Assembly (NCBI RefSeq): GCF_002929275.1
Contig: NZ_PJIK01000015.1
Span: 1 to 64,000, forward strand
Length of the DNA stretch: 64,000 nt
Source: Arthrobacter sp. ZGTC131
Lineage (GTDB): Bacteria > Actinomycetota > Actinomycetes > Actinomycetales > Micrococcaceae
Reading direction: 5' to 3'
Both the position numbers and the translations under genes were made by a program. Each line of letters begins with the position of its first letter. Within the stretch, counting starts at the first letter, position 1. The notes beneath the pieces are model-generated. The model made no database searches, was not told the origin of the DNA, and saw only the letters and a list, made by a program, of their open reading frames with translations. Positions 52,741 to 61,032 of the stretch are shown in pieces.

Positions 52741-53079
52741 ATGGCTAGTCGTTTGGCGAACCCACTGACCATTCCTGCGGAGGAAGATATCGATCTGTTC
52801 GAGGTCATGTCGGCGTTGGCTGACCCTGTCCGACGGGCGATCGTGTACTCCATCGCCAGGGATCCTGGCAGGGCTTGTAGCGGTTCTGACTACGGCGTTT
52901 CGAAGTCGGCGCTGACGCGCCATTGGCGCGTTCTTCGGGAGACGGGCATCATCAAGCAGGAAGCGGAGGGTACCCGGCACCGAAACTGGCTCCGCAGTGA
53001 CGAGCTCGACCGCCGCTTCCCGGGCCTGTTGGCGCTCGTGCTCCAAGAGCACAGGCCGGGCCCCATCCAGCCCACCTGA
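52741..53079 (+). CDS. ArsR-type winged-helix transcriptional regulator
   Basis: This 112-residue protein has a winged helix: FEVMSALADPVRRAIVYSIA, then the recognition part GVSKSALTRHWRVLRETGII, then the wing EAEGTRHRNWLRSDELDRRF. No CxC metal site of ArsR/SmtB sensors is visible, though single cysteines and histidines occur, so the effector is unlikely to be a metal by the classical site. ATG 52741 directly follows GGGAGGAGG. It is divergent from the reductase gene, and the palindromes between them suggest mutual control. Confidence 0.88.
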   Translation: MASRLANPLTIPAEEDIDLFEVMSALADPVRRAIVYSIARDPGRACSGSDYGVSKSALTRHWRVLRETGIIKQEAEGTRHRNWLRSDELDRRFPGLLALVLQEHRPGPIQPT

Positions 53080-53444
53080 GTCCCGCGCGAGAGATCTTAC
53101 GAGAGCCTGCTGCACGGTTGAAGTCTCTACAAACGACCGTTTGTCGGACTGCTACGAAGACTGATCCCAATGTGGATTTGATCTCTTGGTGGCGGCATTC
53201 TGTGATCGCTAGTTGACGCACACCTGCCCTTTCCGCGATCCCTCATGGTGCACCAGTGGGTGTTATATGTCAGCAATCACGGTGCCGGCGGTGCCAAGCT
53301 AGCGGCAATTGAAGGCACCTAGTGAGCCGTTGATAAGGCAGTGTCCTTATTTCTGAGCATCCTGCTGCCGCGCGGACTTATTATGGCCGAGAGTGGACAG
53401 CAGACCCCGCCCGTCCTCTTCAAGAGCAGAAACGGAGGCGCAGC
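53080..53444. other. intergenic stretch with a 16-bp palindrome
   Basis: These 365 bp contain no convincing gene. The palindrome ACAAACGACCGTTTGT (53129-53144) has the size and symmetry of a TetR-type operator, but no TetR gene is nearby. GGAGG at about 53434-53438 is the ribosome-binding site of the next gene. Confidence 0.55.
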
Positions 53445-53792
53445 ATGTCCGGGTACTTCGAAATTATCGACGCCCCCGATGGGGGATTCCGCACTCGGCT
53501 CCGAGGCCCGTCAGGCGAACTCCTGGCCGTGTCAGAGACCTTTCCCACAAAGCGGCAGGCGGCGGCCGGTATCGGTCTCATTCGGGAGGTTGCCGGGACC
53601 GGCCTCATCCGGGACATGTCCTCGGGGCACCGTGGGGAGCCGTTCCGGCGGAGGCTTCGGCTCCTTCGGGCACAATCCGGTCACACCGGGGTCAGGCAGC
53701 CCCGGGCCCAGGGAGTTCCGTCGGTCGACGGCGCGGTCACTAGGACGACTCTGCAACGAGCAGGTTCCCGCCGGTGGCATTCTGTCACCTGA
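53445..53792 (+). CDS. DUF1508 (YegP-like) protein with atypical tail
   Basis: This 115-residue protein has one DUF1508 unit at residues 1-60 (YFEIIDAPDGGFRTRLRGPSG, FPTKRQAAAGIGLIREVAG). The remaining 55 residues are Arg-rich and low in hydrophobics, and do not look like a second DUF1508 unit, which many homologues have. The tail may be read out of the ancestral frame. YegP-like proteins are small cytoplasmic proteins of unknown function. GGAGG before the ATG supports expression. Confidence 0.75.
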   Translation: MSGYFEIIDAPDGGFRTRLRGPSGELLAVSETFPTKRQAAAGIGLIREVAGTGLIRDMSSGHRGEPFRRRLRLLRAQSGHTGVRQPRAQGVPSVDGAVTRTTLQRAGSRRWHSVT

Positions 53793-53849
53793 CTCCCGGT
53801 GGGGCACACTCCACGGCAAGCAAGAGCCCTCACGCTATCGTGAGTGGAA

Positions 53850-54263
53850 TTATCCAGCGGTCGCGGCGCGGGACTTCACAGCCAGCCAGTGCATGGCTTC
53901 CTGCGCGTCCGTGAAGTACTGGGTCGGGCACTGAGGCCTGGGGAGTCCGAGGAGTCCATGGGCGATGACGCGGTCCACCGGAGTTGAACCCAGAATGGCG
54001 AATGCTGTAACGGTGGCGGCTTCACTGTAGACACTGATCGCCTCCCTGCTGACGGAGCCGACTCCGGTGATCTGAAGCAGCACGACGGAGGGTTCGCCTC
54101 CTGTGATGGCCAGAAGACTCTCCCTGGCGTGGGCGCCGTCTTCAGCAGTCATGCGGGCGCCTGGATTCAGGGTGATCCGGACGATCCCTTTGCTGATGAG
54201 GTCGACGGAAACGTTGGCCGCCGTTGGGGGGTCCTGGACGGATTGCATTCGTGTGGGTCCCAT
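53850..54263 (-). CDS. hypothetical protein, STAS-like
   Basis: This 137-residue soluble protein contains alternating strands and helices (VDLISKGIVRITLNPG, EPSVVLLQITGVGSVSREA, VDRVIAHGLLGLPRP, PTQYFTDAQEAMHWL) that resemble the STAS/SpoIIAA fold. The end TQYFTDAQEAMHWL is the usual last helix of such domains. I see no conserved phosphorylatable Ser in the expected loop, so an anti-sigma role is not supported. The start may be at 54263 or at the ATG at 54248. Confidence 0.65.
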   Translation of the reverse strand: MGPTRMQSVQDPPTAANVSVDLISKGIVRITLNPGARMTAEDGAHARESLLAITGGEPSVVLLQITGVGSVSREAISVYSEAATVTAFAILGSTPVDRVIAHGLLGLPRPQCPTQYFTDAQEAMHWLAVKSRAATAG

Positions 54264-54429
54264 CGGCTGAAGAAGTGTCTTGTCGCCTGGCCTCAGGGAT
54301 GCTCGTCAGGTGCGACACCTCCGCCTGCACGGCAGTCGCTCACCCCCATGGCCTGACTTGCACATCCTACGTTCTATTTGATGTAACGCAAATCACTATT
54401 CGTAAGACCACTGGGGCTAGGCTCGCACC

Positions 54430-54855
54430 ATGAAGCCTCGCGGTTTACTTCTAATCGGCCTTGGCGTCGGTGCCGCCGTTGTGGCCTTGGCACTGTTGCT
54501 GTTGAGCCGGCCAGGGAGCGGGGTGTGCCCGGCAATCGGATATGGCTACGTCGGCCCACTGGAGCTCCAGTTTTCACATGAACCGTCGTTGATCGCAGCT
54601 TGCTTCGAGGAGGGCTGCACTCCAGCGCCGGTGGCCAAAAGCCACGATGGCAAGTGGTTGGTGCCCCAGGCAGCCCCATACCTCGTCCCACCCGCCAGCG
54701 TGAGGACTGTCCACGTTGAAGCGGCGCTTTCTTCCGGTGGTTCCCGCGTTGCCCGCACATTTCCGATCGAAACGGAGCCCACCGGGGAGTATCCCTACGG
54801 CCGCGAGTGCGGGGGTCCGTACAGTTTCACGCCAGTGAAGGTACCGCTCGGCTGA
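54430..54855 (+). CDS. hypothetical membrane-anchored protein
   Basis: This 141-residue protein has an N-terminal helix (residues 5-25, GLLLIGLGVGAAVVALALLLL) without a lipobox or clear cleavage site, so it is probably a signal anchor. A small extracytoplasmic domain with four cysteines (VCPAI, ACFEEGC and ECGGPY) follows. The cysteine pattern suggests disulfides. TAGGCT lies 6 nt before the ATG, a leaderless layout. No family is recognised. Confidence 0.72.
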   Translation: MKPRGLLLIGLGVGAAVVALALLLLSRPGSGVCPAIGYGYVGPLELQFSHEPSLIAACFEEGCTPAPVAKSHDGKWLVPQAAPYLVPPASVRTVHVEAALSSGGSRVARTFPIETEPTGEYPYGRECGGPYSFTPVKVPLG

Positions 54856-54986
54856 GCGAATCGATTGCATCATTTCTTGGCGCTCGCGATAGAACATCGC
54901 ACGCCGACGTACCCTTCCGGTTTAAAGGAAACGCCCACTCGCCGGTGGTGACCACACGGGACGAATGAATGACGCCAGCGAAGGAG

Positions 54987-55436
54987 TCACTCCGCGGCGC
55001 GACCCGTTGACCGGGGCTGCGGGATGTGTCCCTGGCGCGCGGCCTCACGGACCACAAGCCGGATGTTCGCGTACAGCAACGCCTTGACGGTCAGCGGGTC
55101 CAGCCTCTGCCCCCGCCGGATCCGGAATTCAAGTTCCCGGCAGCAGCGTTCAAGCCGTAGGGCGCCCGCCATCGCCGACGTGGCTCTCAGGCTGACTACG
55201 GCATCACGGGCCGCCCGCAGATCCCCGCCGGCGAGTCCGTGCAGGATCTTCGCCGCACGGCCGGGCAGCATCTGCAGGTAGTCGTCGATGAACGCCTGCG
55301 CAAAAGCAGGTCCGACCTCATCCGCGAGGTTCTGCAGCGGGCCGCTGTCCAGCACCGGAACGTCGTCCCCGCCCGTCACACCGCACCGCCTCGTGTTGCC
55401 AGTTGCATCATCGCGCCCATCCATCAGCCTGCGCAC
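54987..55436 (-). CDS. Hpt-like four-helix protein without the phospho-acceptor His
   Basis: This 149-residue protein has the helix pattern of histidine phosphotransfer domains: FAQAFIDDYLQMLPGRAAKIL, DLRAARDAVVSLRATSAMAGALRLE and CCRELEFRIRRG. In true Hpt proteins the third piece contains AHxLKGxS. Here the His position is Val (about residue 81, AVVSLRATSA). It therefore cannot take a phosphoryl group in the usual way and may be a structural or sequestering relative. No receiver or kinase gene is beside it. Confidence 0.65.
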   Translation of the reverse strand: MRRLMDGRDDATGNTRRCGVTGGDDVPVLDSGPLQNLADEVGPAFAQAFIDDYLQMLPGRAAKILHGLAGGDLRAARDAVVSLRATSAMAGALRLERCCRELEFRIRRGQRLDPLTVKALLYANIRLVVREAARQGHIPQPRSTGRAAE

Positions 55437-55574
55437 CCTGCTGTGCGCCTATGAAACACGTTCGCGCGGCGACCTCAAGACCGAGGAAGCTTTCGCCAAT
55501 CTTCGGATCAAGATCGTCTGGTGGCTCTCAAAAGGCACAGGCCCCTGACGGGGTGCGCCTACTAACATGGGGAC

Positions 55575-55925
55575 GTGAACGAGACCCTTCCTCCCTGCCC
55601 CGAATGCTCCAGCGAGTACACGTACGGGATAGGCGCCCTCCTGGTCTGTCCGGAATGCGGCCATGAATGGTCGTCCGTGCCGGTGGAAACAGATGAACCG
55701 GGGGAGCAGGTCATAAGGGACGCGGTGGGCAACGTGCTGGCCGACGGCGACACCGTCACCGTCGTCAAGGACCTCAAGATCAAGGGAAGCTCCAGCGTCA
55801 TCAAAGTGGGCACCAAAGTGCGTGGCATCCGCCTACTGGACGGAGTGGGGGACCACGACATCGACTGCAAGGTGGACGGCGTGGGTCCGATGCAGCTCAA
55901 ATCCAGCGTGGTGAAGAAGGTCTAG
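55575..55925 (+). CDS. PhnA/YjdM-type zinc-ribbon protein
   Basis: This 116-residue protein has an N-terminal zinc ribbon (CPEC ... CPECGHEW) followed by an SH3-like C-terminal domain (DGDTVTVVKDLKIKGSSSVIKVGTKV and HDIDCKVDGVGPMQLKSSVVKK). This is the layout of the PhnA/YjdM family. Despite the old name, the family is not an established part of phosphonate breakdown. TAACAT lies 6 nt before the GTG start, suggesting a leaderless mRNA. The next gene starts 21 bp later. Confidence 0.9.
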   Translation: MNETLPPCPECSSEYTYGIGALLVCPECGHEWSSVPVETDEPGEQVIRDAVGNVLADGDTVTVVKDLKIKGSSSVIKVGTKVRGIRLLDGVGDHDIDCKVDGVGPMQLKSSVVKKV

Positions 55926-55946
55926 GGACAGGTTGCGGGAACCGGC

Positions 55947-57068
55947 GTGCATAATTCCGGAAGGGTTGCCGACATTGTGGTCATCGGCGCGGGCCAGGCC
56001 GGCCTGTCCGCCGCGTACCACCTCGCGCGCCGCGGGTTCGCGCCCGCTCAAGGCGGAGCCGCCGAGGCCGGCCCGGACAGCCTAACCCGGCGAACCTACG
56101 CGGTGCTGGACGCCGAGGACGGCCCGGGCGGCGCCTGGCGGCACCGCTGGAAGACCCTGCGGATGGCCACAGTCAACGGAATCAGCGACCTCCCCGGCAT
56201 CCCGCAGCCGGACGTTGATCCGGCCGAACCCAGCTCGGCATTCCTGACCCGCTACTTTGCTGGCTATGAGCGTGAACTCGGCATCGTCGTCGAACGGCCC
56301 GTCAAGGCGATCGCCGTCGAGCGCGAGGACGCCGATCCCGCGGGACGGCTGAGGATCACGACGTCCGACGGCGGATGGTCGGCGCGCGCTGTCATCAACG
56401 CCACGGGAACCTGGACCAGGCCCTTCTGGCCGATCTATCCCGGTCAGTTCACGTTCAGGGGGCGCCAGCTCCACGTTGCAGACTATGTCTCGGCCGAAGA
56501 GTTCCGGGGACTGCACGTCATTGTCGTGGGCGGCGGCATTTCCGCCGTCGGGCTGCTCGACGAGATCTCAAAGGTGACGTCTACCAGCTGGTTCACGCGG
56601 CGCGAGCCCGTCTGGCGGGAGGCGGCGTTCGACCGTCAGGCAGGCCATGACGCCGTCGCCCTCGTGGAGGACCGCGTGCGCCGGGGGCTGCCGCCGCAGA
56701 GCGTCGTGGCCGCCACCGGTCTCATCTGGACCCCGGCGCTCCGGGCAGCAGCCGCGCGCGGTGTGCTGGAACGCCGCCCCATGTTCACCGGCATAGAGCC
56801 CGACGGCGTCCGGCTGTCAGACGGCAGTCTGCTCGCCGCTGACGTGATCCTCTGGGCCACGGGCTTCCGCGCCGAGCTGGAACACCTGGCACCGCTGCAC
56901 CTGCGCGGGCCCGGCGGCGGCATCGCCATGGACGGCACCCGGGTGGCGGCGGAGCCCCGGGTGCACCTCGTGGGCTACGGGCCGTCGTCATCCACCATCG
57001 GCGCCAACCGCGCAGGCCGGGCCGCCGTCGCGGAACTCCTGAAGCTGCTGGCGGCGGAGCCCGCCTGA
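55947..57068 (+). CDS. FAD/NAD(P)-dependent oxidoreductase (flavin monooxygenase-like)
   Basis: This 373-residue flavoprotein has the FAD-binding motif VVIGAGQAGLSAAYHLARRG (residues 10-29), a second dinucleotide motif VIVVGGGISAVG at about 192, the GTWTRPFWP stretch, and the late ATGF motif (ILWATGFRAEL). It resembles the class B monooxygenase-like group used for oxidation of N- or S-containing compounds, but the true FMO fingerprint FxGxxxHxxxY is not evident. The substrate is unknown. A 20-residue insertion after the first helix (AQGGAAEAGPDSLTRR) is unusual. Confidence 0.87.
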   Translation: MHNSGRVADIVVIGAGQAGLSAAYHLARRGFAPAQGGAAEAGPDSLTRRTYAVLDAEDGPGGAWRHRWKTLRMATVNGISDLPGIPQPDVDPAEPSSAFLTRYFAGYERELGIVVERPVKAIAVEREDADPAGRLRITTSDGGWSARAVINATGTWTRPFWPIYPGQFTFRGRQLHVADYVSAEEFRGLHVIVVGGGISAVGLLDEISKVTSTSWFTRREPVWREAAFDRQAGHDAVALVEDRVRRGLPPQSVVAATGLIWTPALRAAAARGVLERRPMFTGIEPDGVRLSDGSLLAADVILWATGFRAELEHLAPLHLRGPGGGIAMDGTRVAAEPRVHLVGYGPSSSTIGANRAGRAAVAELLKLLAAEPA

Positions 57069-57161
57069 GCTGGATTCACGGTAAGTTTGCCCAAGAGCCT
57101 GCCGGGCCGGCGACAGGCGAACTTATGCGAACAACCAGCAGGGAAGAGGCGGCGGCAAAAC

Positions 57162-58310
57162 GTGGTAGAGAACAGTCTTGGGCAGCTTCTGGGCAGGTTG
57201 CGGAGATACCCGGACGTGGAGGCGGCCAACCTGCAGGCGTGGGACGCCACCGACACACTACTGCTGGACACCGTGGCGGATCTCCTGACACCGCAAAGCA
57301 GGGTCGCCGTGATCGGAGACCGCTACGGAGCGCTGACGCTGGGACTGCTGGGAGGCGCTGGCACGGTTCCCGCGCCGCAGGTCCGCGTGTACCAGGACCT
57401 CGTCACCGGCGAGCGGGCGCTCCGGCACAATGCGGGGGCACTCGGCATCGCCGGGGGCTTTGAGCAGTTGCCGCTGGGCGCGGAGCTGCTCGCGGACGTG
57501 GATGTCATTCTGCTGCAGCTGCCCAAGACGCTCGCCGAACTCGAGGAGATTTCCGACGCCGTTGCGCGTCATGCGCCCAAGGGCGCCGTGCTGTTCGCCG
57601 GAGGTCGGGTCAAGCACATGTCCCTGGGCATGAACGCCGTACTCGGGCGGTTCTTCGAAACGGTCCAGCCCCAGCTGGCCCGGCAGAAGTCGCGGGTTCT
57701 TCTGGCCTCGGAGCCAAAACCCGTCGAACCGGCCCCGCCGTATCCGGTGACGGAGCACAACGATGAGCTCGATCTGCAGGTGTGCGCGCACGGAGCCGTT
57801 TTTGCCGGCACCAAACTCGACATCGGAACGCGCTACCTGCTGGAGTTCCTCCCGAAGATTCCCGCAGCAGGGACCGCTGTGGATCTGGGCTGCGGAACCG
57901 GGATCCTGGCCGCCATGTACGCGCGCCGGCATCCGGATTCGGCGGTGATCGCCACGGACCAGTCGGCCGCGGCGGTCGCGTCAGCGCGGGCCACAGCCGC
58001 GGCGAATGGCCTGGGCCGGCAGATCACGGTTCTCCAGGACGATGCCATGAGTTCCGTTCCTGCGGCTAGCGCCGGGCTCATCCTGCTGAATCCGCCTTTT
58101 CATCTCGGGGCCAGTGTCCACGCCGGGGCCGGGATCAAGATGTTCGAGGCAGCAGCCCGCGTTCTTGCCCCCGGCGGTGAGCTCTGGACTGTGTTCAACA
58201 GCCATCTTCACTACGTGCCGGCCCTTGAAAGGCTGGTCGGGCCGACCTCCGTTCAGGGAAGAAACTCCAAGTTCACGGTGTCCGCCAGCGTCAAAAGACA
58301 CGGACGCTGA
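57162..58310 (+). CDS. class I SAM-dependent rRNA methyltransferase (RlmG/RsmC-like)
   Basis: This 382-residue protein has a degenerate N-terminal methyltransferase-like domain and a catalytic C-terminal one: AVDLGCGTGILAAMYARRHP binds SAM, followed by VIATDQSAAAV and the active-site NPPFHLG typical of RsmC/RlmG guanine-N2 methyltransferases. The target is probably an rRNA guanine (RlmG G1835 of 23S or RsmC G1207 of 16S). The frame is open to TTG 57087, but GTG 57162 (MVENSLGQLLG) is closer to the family's start. It lies 93 bp after the oxidoreductase gene. Confidence 0.88.
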   Translation: MVENSLGQLLGRLRRYPDVEAANLQAWDATDTLLLDTVADLLTPQSRVAVIGDRYGALTLGLLGGAGTVPAPQVRVYQDLVTGERALRHNAGALGIAGGFEQLPLGAELLADVDVILLQLPKTLAELEEISDAVARHAPKGAVLFAGGRVKHMSLGMNAVLGRFFETVQPQLARQKSRVLLASEPKPVEPAPPYPVTEHNDELDLQVCAHGAVFAGTKLDIGTRYLLEFLPKIPAAGTAVDLGCGTGILAAMYARRHPDSAVIATDQSAAAVASARATAAANGLGRQITVLQDDAMSSVPAASAGLILLNPPFHLGASVHAGAGIKMFEAAARVLAPGGELWTVFNSHLHYVPALERLVGPTSVQGRNSKFTVSASVKRHGR

Positions 58311-58431
58311 GCGGCAGCGGCGGCAGGCGCTCCTCCGCGATTCCGCCCGCGCGTGGGCGTACCCGTATACCGGGACGTAACGTACGATTCAGACATCGAC
58401 ACTGGCCAACCGAAGATGCTTAGGGGAATCC

Positions 58432-59682
58432 TTGACTGAGATCCGCCAGCCCACACCGCGGCGCGGAACTAACCTGCCCCGCATGGGTGACTTCAACTTG
58501 ACGGTCATCTTGGACGCCGTCCGGCGGTCATCCGGGGGCCTCAGCCGTGTCGAACTGGCCCAGATTGTCGGGCTGTCCCCGCAGACCATCTCGAACATCT
58601 CCCGCCGGCTCCTGGACCAGAGCCTCATCGTGGAAGCCGGAAAGGAGGGGAGCGGGCCGGGAAAGCCGAGGACCATCCTCCGGCTGAATCCTGCGGGAAT
58701 GTATGCCGTGGGCGTGCATCTGGATCCCGCCGTCGCAACATTTGTCGTCCTGGACCTGGTGGGTGCAGTGGTGCTGCATTCGCGGGTCAAGACCCCGGAC
58801 AGCGGCAACCCTGAAGAAGTAATCGCCGCCATTGCCGCCGAGATTGAAAAGCTCGTCGAAGCGTCGGGTGTGGACCGGGAGAAGATCGCCGGCCTGGGCA
58901 TCGCGGCACCCGGCCCGATCGACCACGACAACGGAGCAGTGGTTGAACCGCCGCTCCTTGTTGGCTGGGACCGGGTTCTGCTGCGCGATGCCCTGGCAGA
59001 CGCAACGGGCCTTTCCGTACTCATGGACAAGGACGTGACCAGCGCAGCCGTGGCGGAAACCTGGGCGGGAGGCCCCAGCGGCGCCGGCAGTTTCGTCTTC
59101 ATGTACATGGGCACGGGGATCGGCTGTGGCATTGTCCTTAACGACGAGGTTGTCCGCGGCACATCAGGAAACGCCGGCGAAATCGGCCACATCATCGTCG
59201 ATCCGGACGGCCCGCCCTGTGACTGCGGCCTGCGCGGCTGCGTGAAGTCCTCCTGCATCCCGCAGGTCCTGGTGGCTGAGGCACAGGCCGCAGGAATCCT
59301 GCCGGGCGGTCCCCTGACCGGAGGCTCCGTGGTGCAGGAACGGTTCGCCCAGCTGTGCGAGGCCGCGGATGCCGGCAACAGTGCGGCTGCAGCAATCATT
59401 GATAAGTCGGCGATGCTGGTGGCACGGGCGGCGTCCGTGGTGGCCAACACCCTCGACGTGGACCGCGTCGTCTTCGGCGGCCCGTTCTGGAGTCTCCTGT
59501 CGCGGCGTTACCTGGAGTTAGTTCCGGACCTGATCCAGCAGAACAGCGACGCAGGAAACATTCACGCCATCGAAGTGGTGGGCACAGGAGTCGGGGAGGA
59601 CGTGGGAGCCATCGGCGCCGCCTGCCTTGTACTGGAGCACACACTCGCGCCGCGCGCCCAGCGGCTGCTATTGGAGGGCTAA
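58432..59682 (+). CDS. ROK-family transcriptional regulator
   Basis: This 416-residue protein joins an N-terminal winged helix (LSRVELAQIVGLSPQTISNISRRL) to a ROK sugar-kinase-like domain. The ROK ATP site (MYMGTGIGCGIV), the EIGHI motif and the zinc-binding CDCGLRGC signature are present. It resembles NagC/Mlc-type regulators that respond to phosphosugars or sugars. No sugar transport gene is next to it, so its target is unknown. It starts with TTG. AGGGGA lies about 5 nt upstream. Confidence 0.93.
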   Translation: MTEIRQPTPRRGTNLPRMGDFNLTVILDAVRRSSGGLSRVELAQIVGLSPQTISNISRRLLDQSLIVEAGKEGSGPGKPRTILRLNPAGMYAVGVHLDPAVATFVVLDLVGAVVLHSRVKTPDSGNPEEVIAAIAAEIEKLVEASGVDREKIAGLGIAAPGPIDHDNGAVVEPPLLVGWDRVLLRDALADATGLSVLMDKDVTSAAVAETWAGGPSGAGSFVFMYMGTGIGCGIVLNDEVVRGTSGNAGEIGHIIVDPDGPPCDCGLRGCVKSSCIPQVLVAEAQAAGILPGGPLTGGSVVQERFAQLCEAADAGNSAAAAIIDKSAMLVARAASVVANTLDVDRVVFGGPFWSLLSRRYLELVPDLIQQNSDAGNIHAIEVVGTGVGEDVGAIGAACLVLEHTLAPRAQRLLLEG

Positions 59683-59686
59683 GGCG

Positions 59687-59884
59687 TCAGTCGATGTCTT
59701 CGACGATGGTCCCGTAGGGAATCGTGTCATCGAGATGCGCCTGGTGGCCTCTGGGTATGAACAGTACCCGGACGCCGTGTAGTTGGTCCGCTGCGGACTG
59801 AAGGAGGACCGGGCGGACCGTGTCAACAAAACGGGGGTCCTTGCCGACAAGGTACTGCTCGTAGCTGGCTGGTAGCTGGGTCAT
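59687..59884 (-). CDS. small hypothetical protein
   Basis: This 65-residue soluble protein (MTQLPASYEQYLVG..., ending TIPYGTIVEDID) has no recognisable domain. TATCCT lies exactly 6 nt before the ATG, so it probably is expressed as a leaderless mRNA. It is convergent with the ROK gene, ending 4 bp from that stop. The frame is open further up to 60007, but the upstream part crosses the hairpin at 59921 and is unlikely to be coding. Confidence 0.65.
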   Translation of the reverse strand: MTQLPASYEQYLVGKDPRFVDTVRPVLLQSAADQLHGVRVLFIPRGHQAHLDDTIPYGTIVEDID

Positions 59885-59920
59885 GGCATCAGGATAGACC
59901 TGTTCTTTGGCCAAGGGGAG

Positions 59921-59956
59921 GGTGTGCCCCGGCGACCGGAATCGCCGGGGCACACC
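59921..59956. terminator. 15-bp perfect hairpin downstream of lipoprotein gene
   Basis: GGTGTGCCCCGGCGA (59921-59935) pairs with TCGCCGGGGCACACC (59942-59956) around a 6-nt loop. It lies 47 bp after the lipoprotein stop. No T run follows on the minus strand (CCTCCCC), so termination is by position and structure. Confidence 0.6.
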
Positions 59957-60003
59957 CGTCGTCGGAGTAACCGACCTGCACTTAGATGGACAGGCTGAGG
60001 GGC

Positions 60004-61032
60004 TCACTGACCGCCGGTGGTCTCGGTGGTCACTTCGGCCTTCGGTGTCTTGCCGTAGACGTCCTTGCTTACCGTGTACGCGTGCTCGTCGAGCTTCATG
60101 GCCTCCTGGTTGACTTCTTTGAGCTTGGCGTCGGAGAGCTGTTCCACCTTGACCAGGTCAAGGGTCTCCTGGTCCGCGCCGCCGACGGCTGTCACCTTAA
60201 CCAGGCCTGTGCCCGCTGAATAGAACTTACGCTGGTGGCCTACGGCCGGTTCCAGGGGGTTGTGTTCATCAATCACCAGCACGTCTTCGTAGCATCCCGT
60301 CGGAACGCAGACGCGCTGATTCTCCTGCAAGACCTTTCCGCAATCCAGGAAGTCCACGCTGGGTGCGTGCGCCTGAACATATTCTGCGGTTCCGGTCCGC
60401 GGCTCAGCCTGCATGGCGATTCCCGCCTGGGCTTCGTCAATCGAATGAATGAAGGTGTTGGGCGCGCCTATGAACTTGCCGTTTTCGAACTCTTCCGGGT
60501 ACTCGCCGAAGAGCCAGACTGTTCCGCTCTTGGTCTGGGCAAAGAAGGCCAGTTCGGATTCCACCAGCTCGCCGTCCGCGTAGTCACGGTCCCACATGAC
60601 CAGCGTCTTCACGCCGTCTATCACCTTGGTCAGCCCGGTCACGGTGTGCGTGACCGTCCGCTTGGTGGTCGCGTCAGCGCTCTTGACTTCACCCGTTGTG
60701 GTGTACTGCGACCCGGGCTTCAGGGAAAACCACTTATTGTCCAGGTTCGGTGACTCTTGGAATTCCCCGGAGTCAAAATTAATGGTCGACCCCGGGCCGC
60801 AGAGCTCATCGGCATTGGCCGTCCCCGTGGCCCCCGGCGATGCTGGGTCCGACGTCGCTGTCGTCCCCGTCGCTGGTGCCGACTCCGTGGGGGACGCCGG
60901 CCCCGACGTCCCGTTGGACGTTGCCGGCGGGGTGGTGCCTCCCTGCGTTGCACACGACGTCAGTGTCGTCAACGCCAGAACGAGCACACAAGCTGAACTG
61001 ATCACCGTTGATCTGTTGTAAGGCTGGAACAT
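60004..61032 (-). CDS. putative lipoprotein
   Basis: This 342-residue secreted lipoprotein starts MFQPYNRST, followed by a hydrophobic stretch and the lipobox LTSC, with the acylated Cys near residue 26. A Thr/Ser/Pro/Ala-rich linker (about 28-75) leads to a globular domain with several cysteines (LCGPG, LDCGKV, RVCVPTGCYED) and YADGELVESELAFFAQ. The frame is open to 61233, but the upstream part does not resemble protein, and ATG 61032 gives a proper signal peptide. The function is unknown. ROK and met genes on either side give no clue. Confidence 0.82.
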   Translation of the reverse strand: MFQPYNRSTVISSACVLVLALTTLTSCATQGGTTPPATSNGTSGPASPTESAPATGTTATSDPASPGATGTANADELCGPGSTINFDSGEFQESPNLDNKWFSLKPGSQYTTTGEVKSADATTKRTVTHTVTGLTKVIDGVKTLVMWDRDYADGELVESELAFFAQTKSGTVWLFGEYPEEFENGKFIGAPNTFIHSIDEAQAGIAMQAEPRTGTAEYVQAHAPSVDFLDCGKVLQENQRVCVPTGCYEDVLVIDEHNPLEPAVGHQRKFYSAGTGLVKVTAVGGADQETLDLVKVEQLSDAKLKEVNQEAMKLDEHAYTVSKDVYGKTPKAEVTTETTGGQ

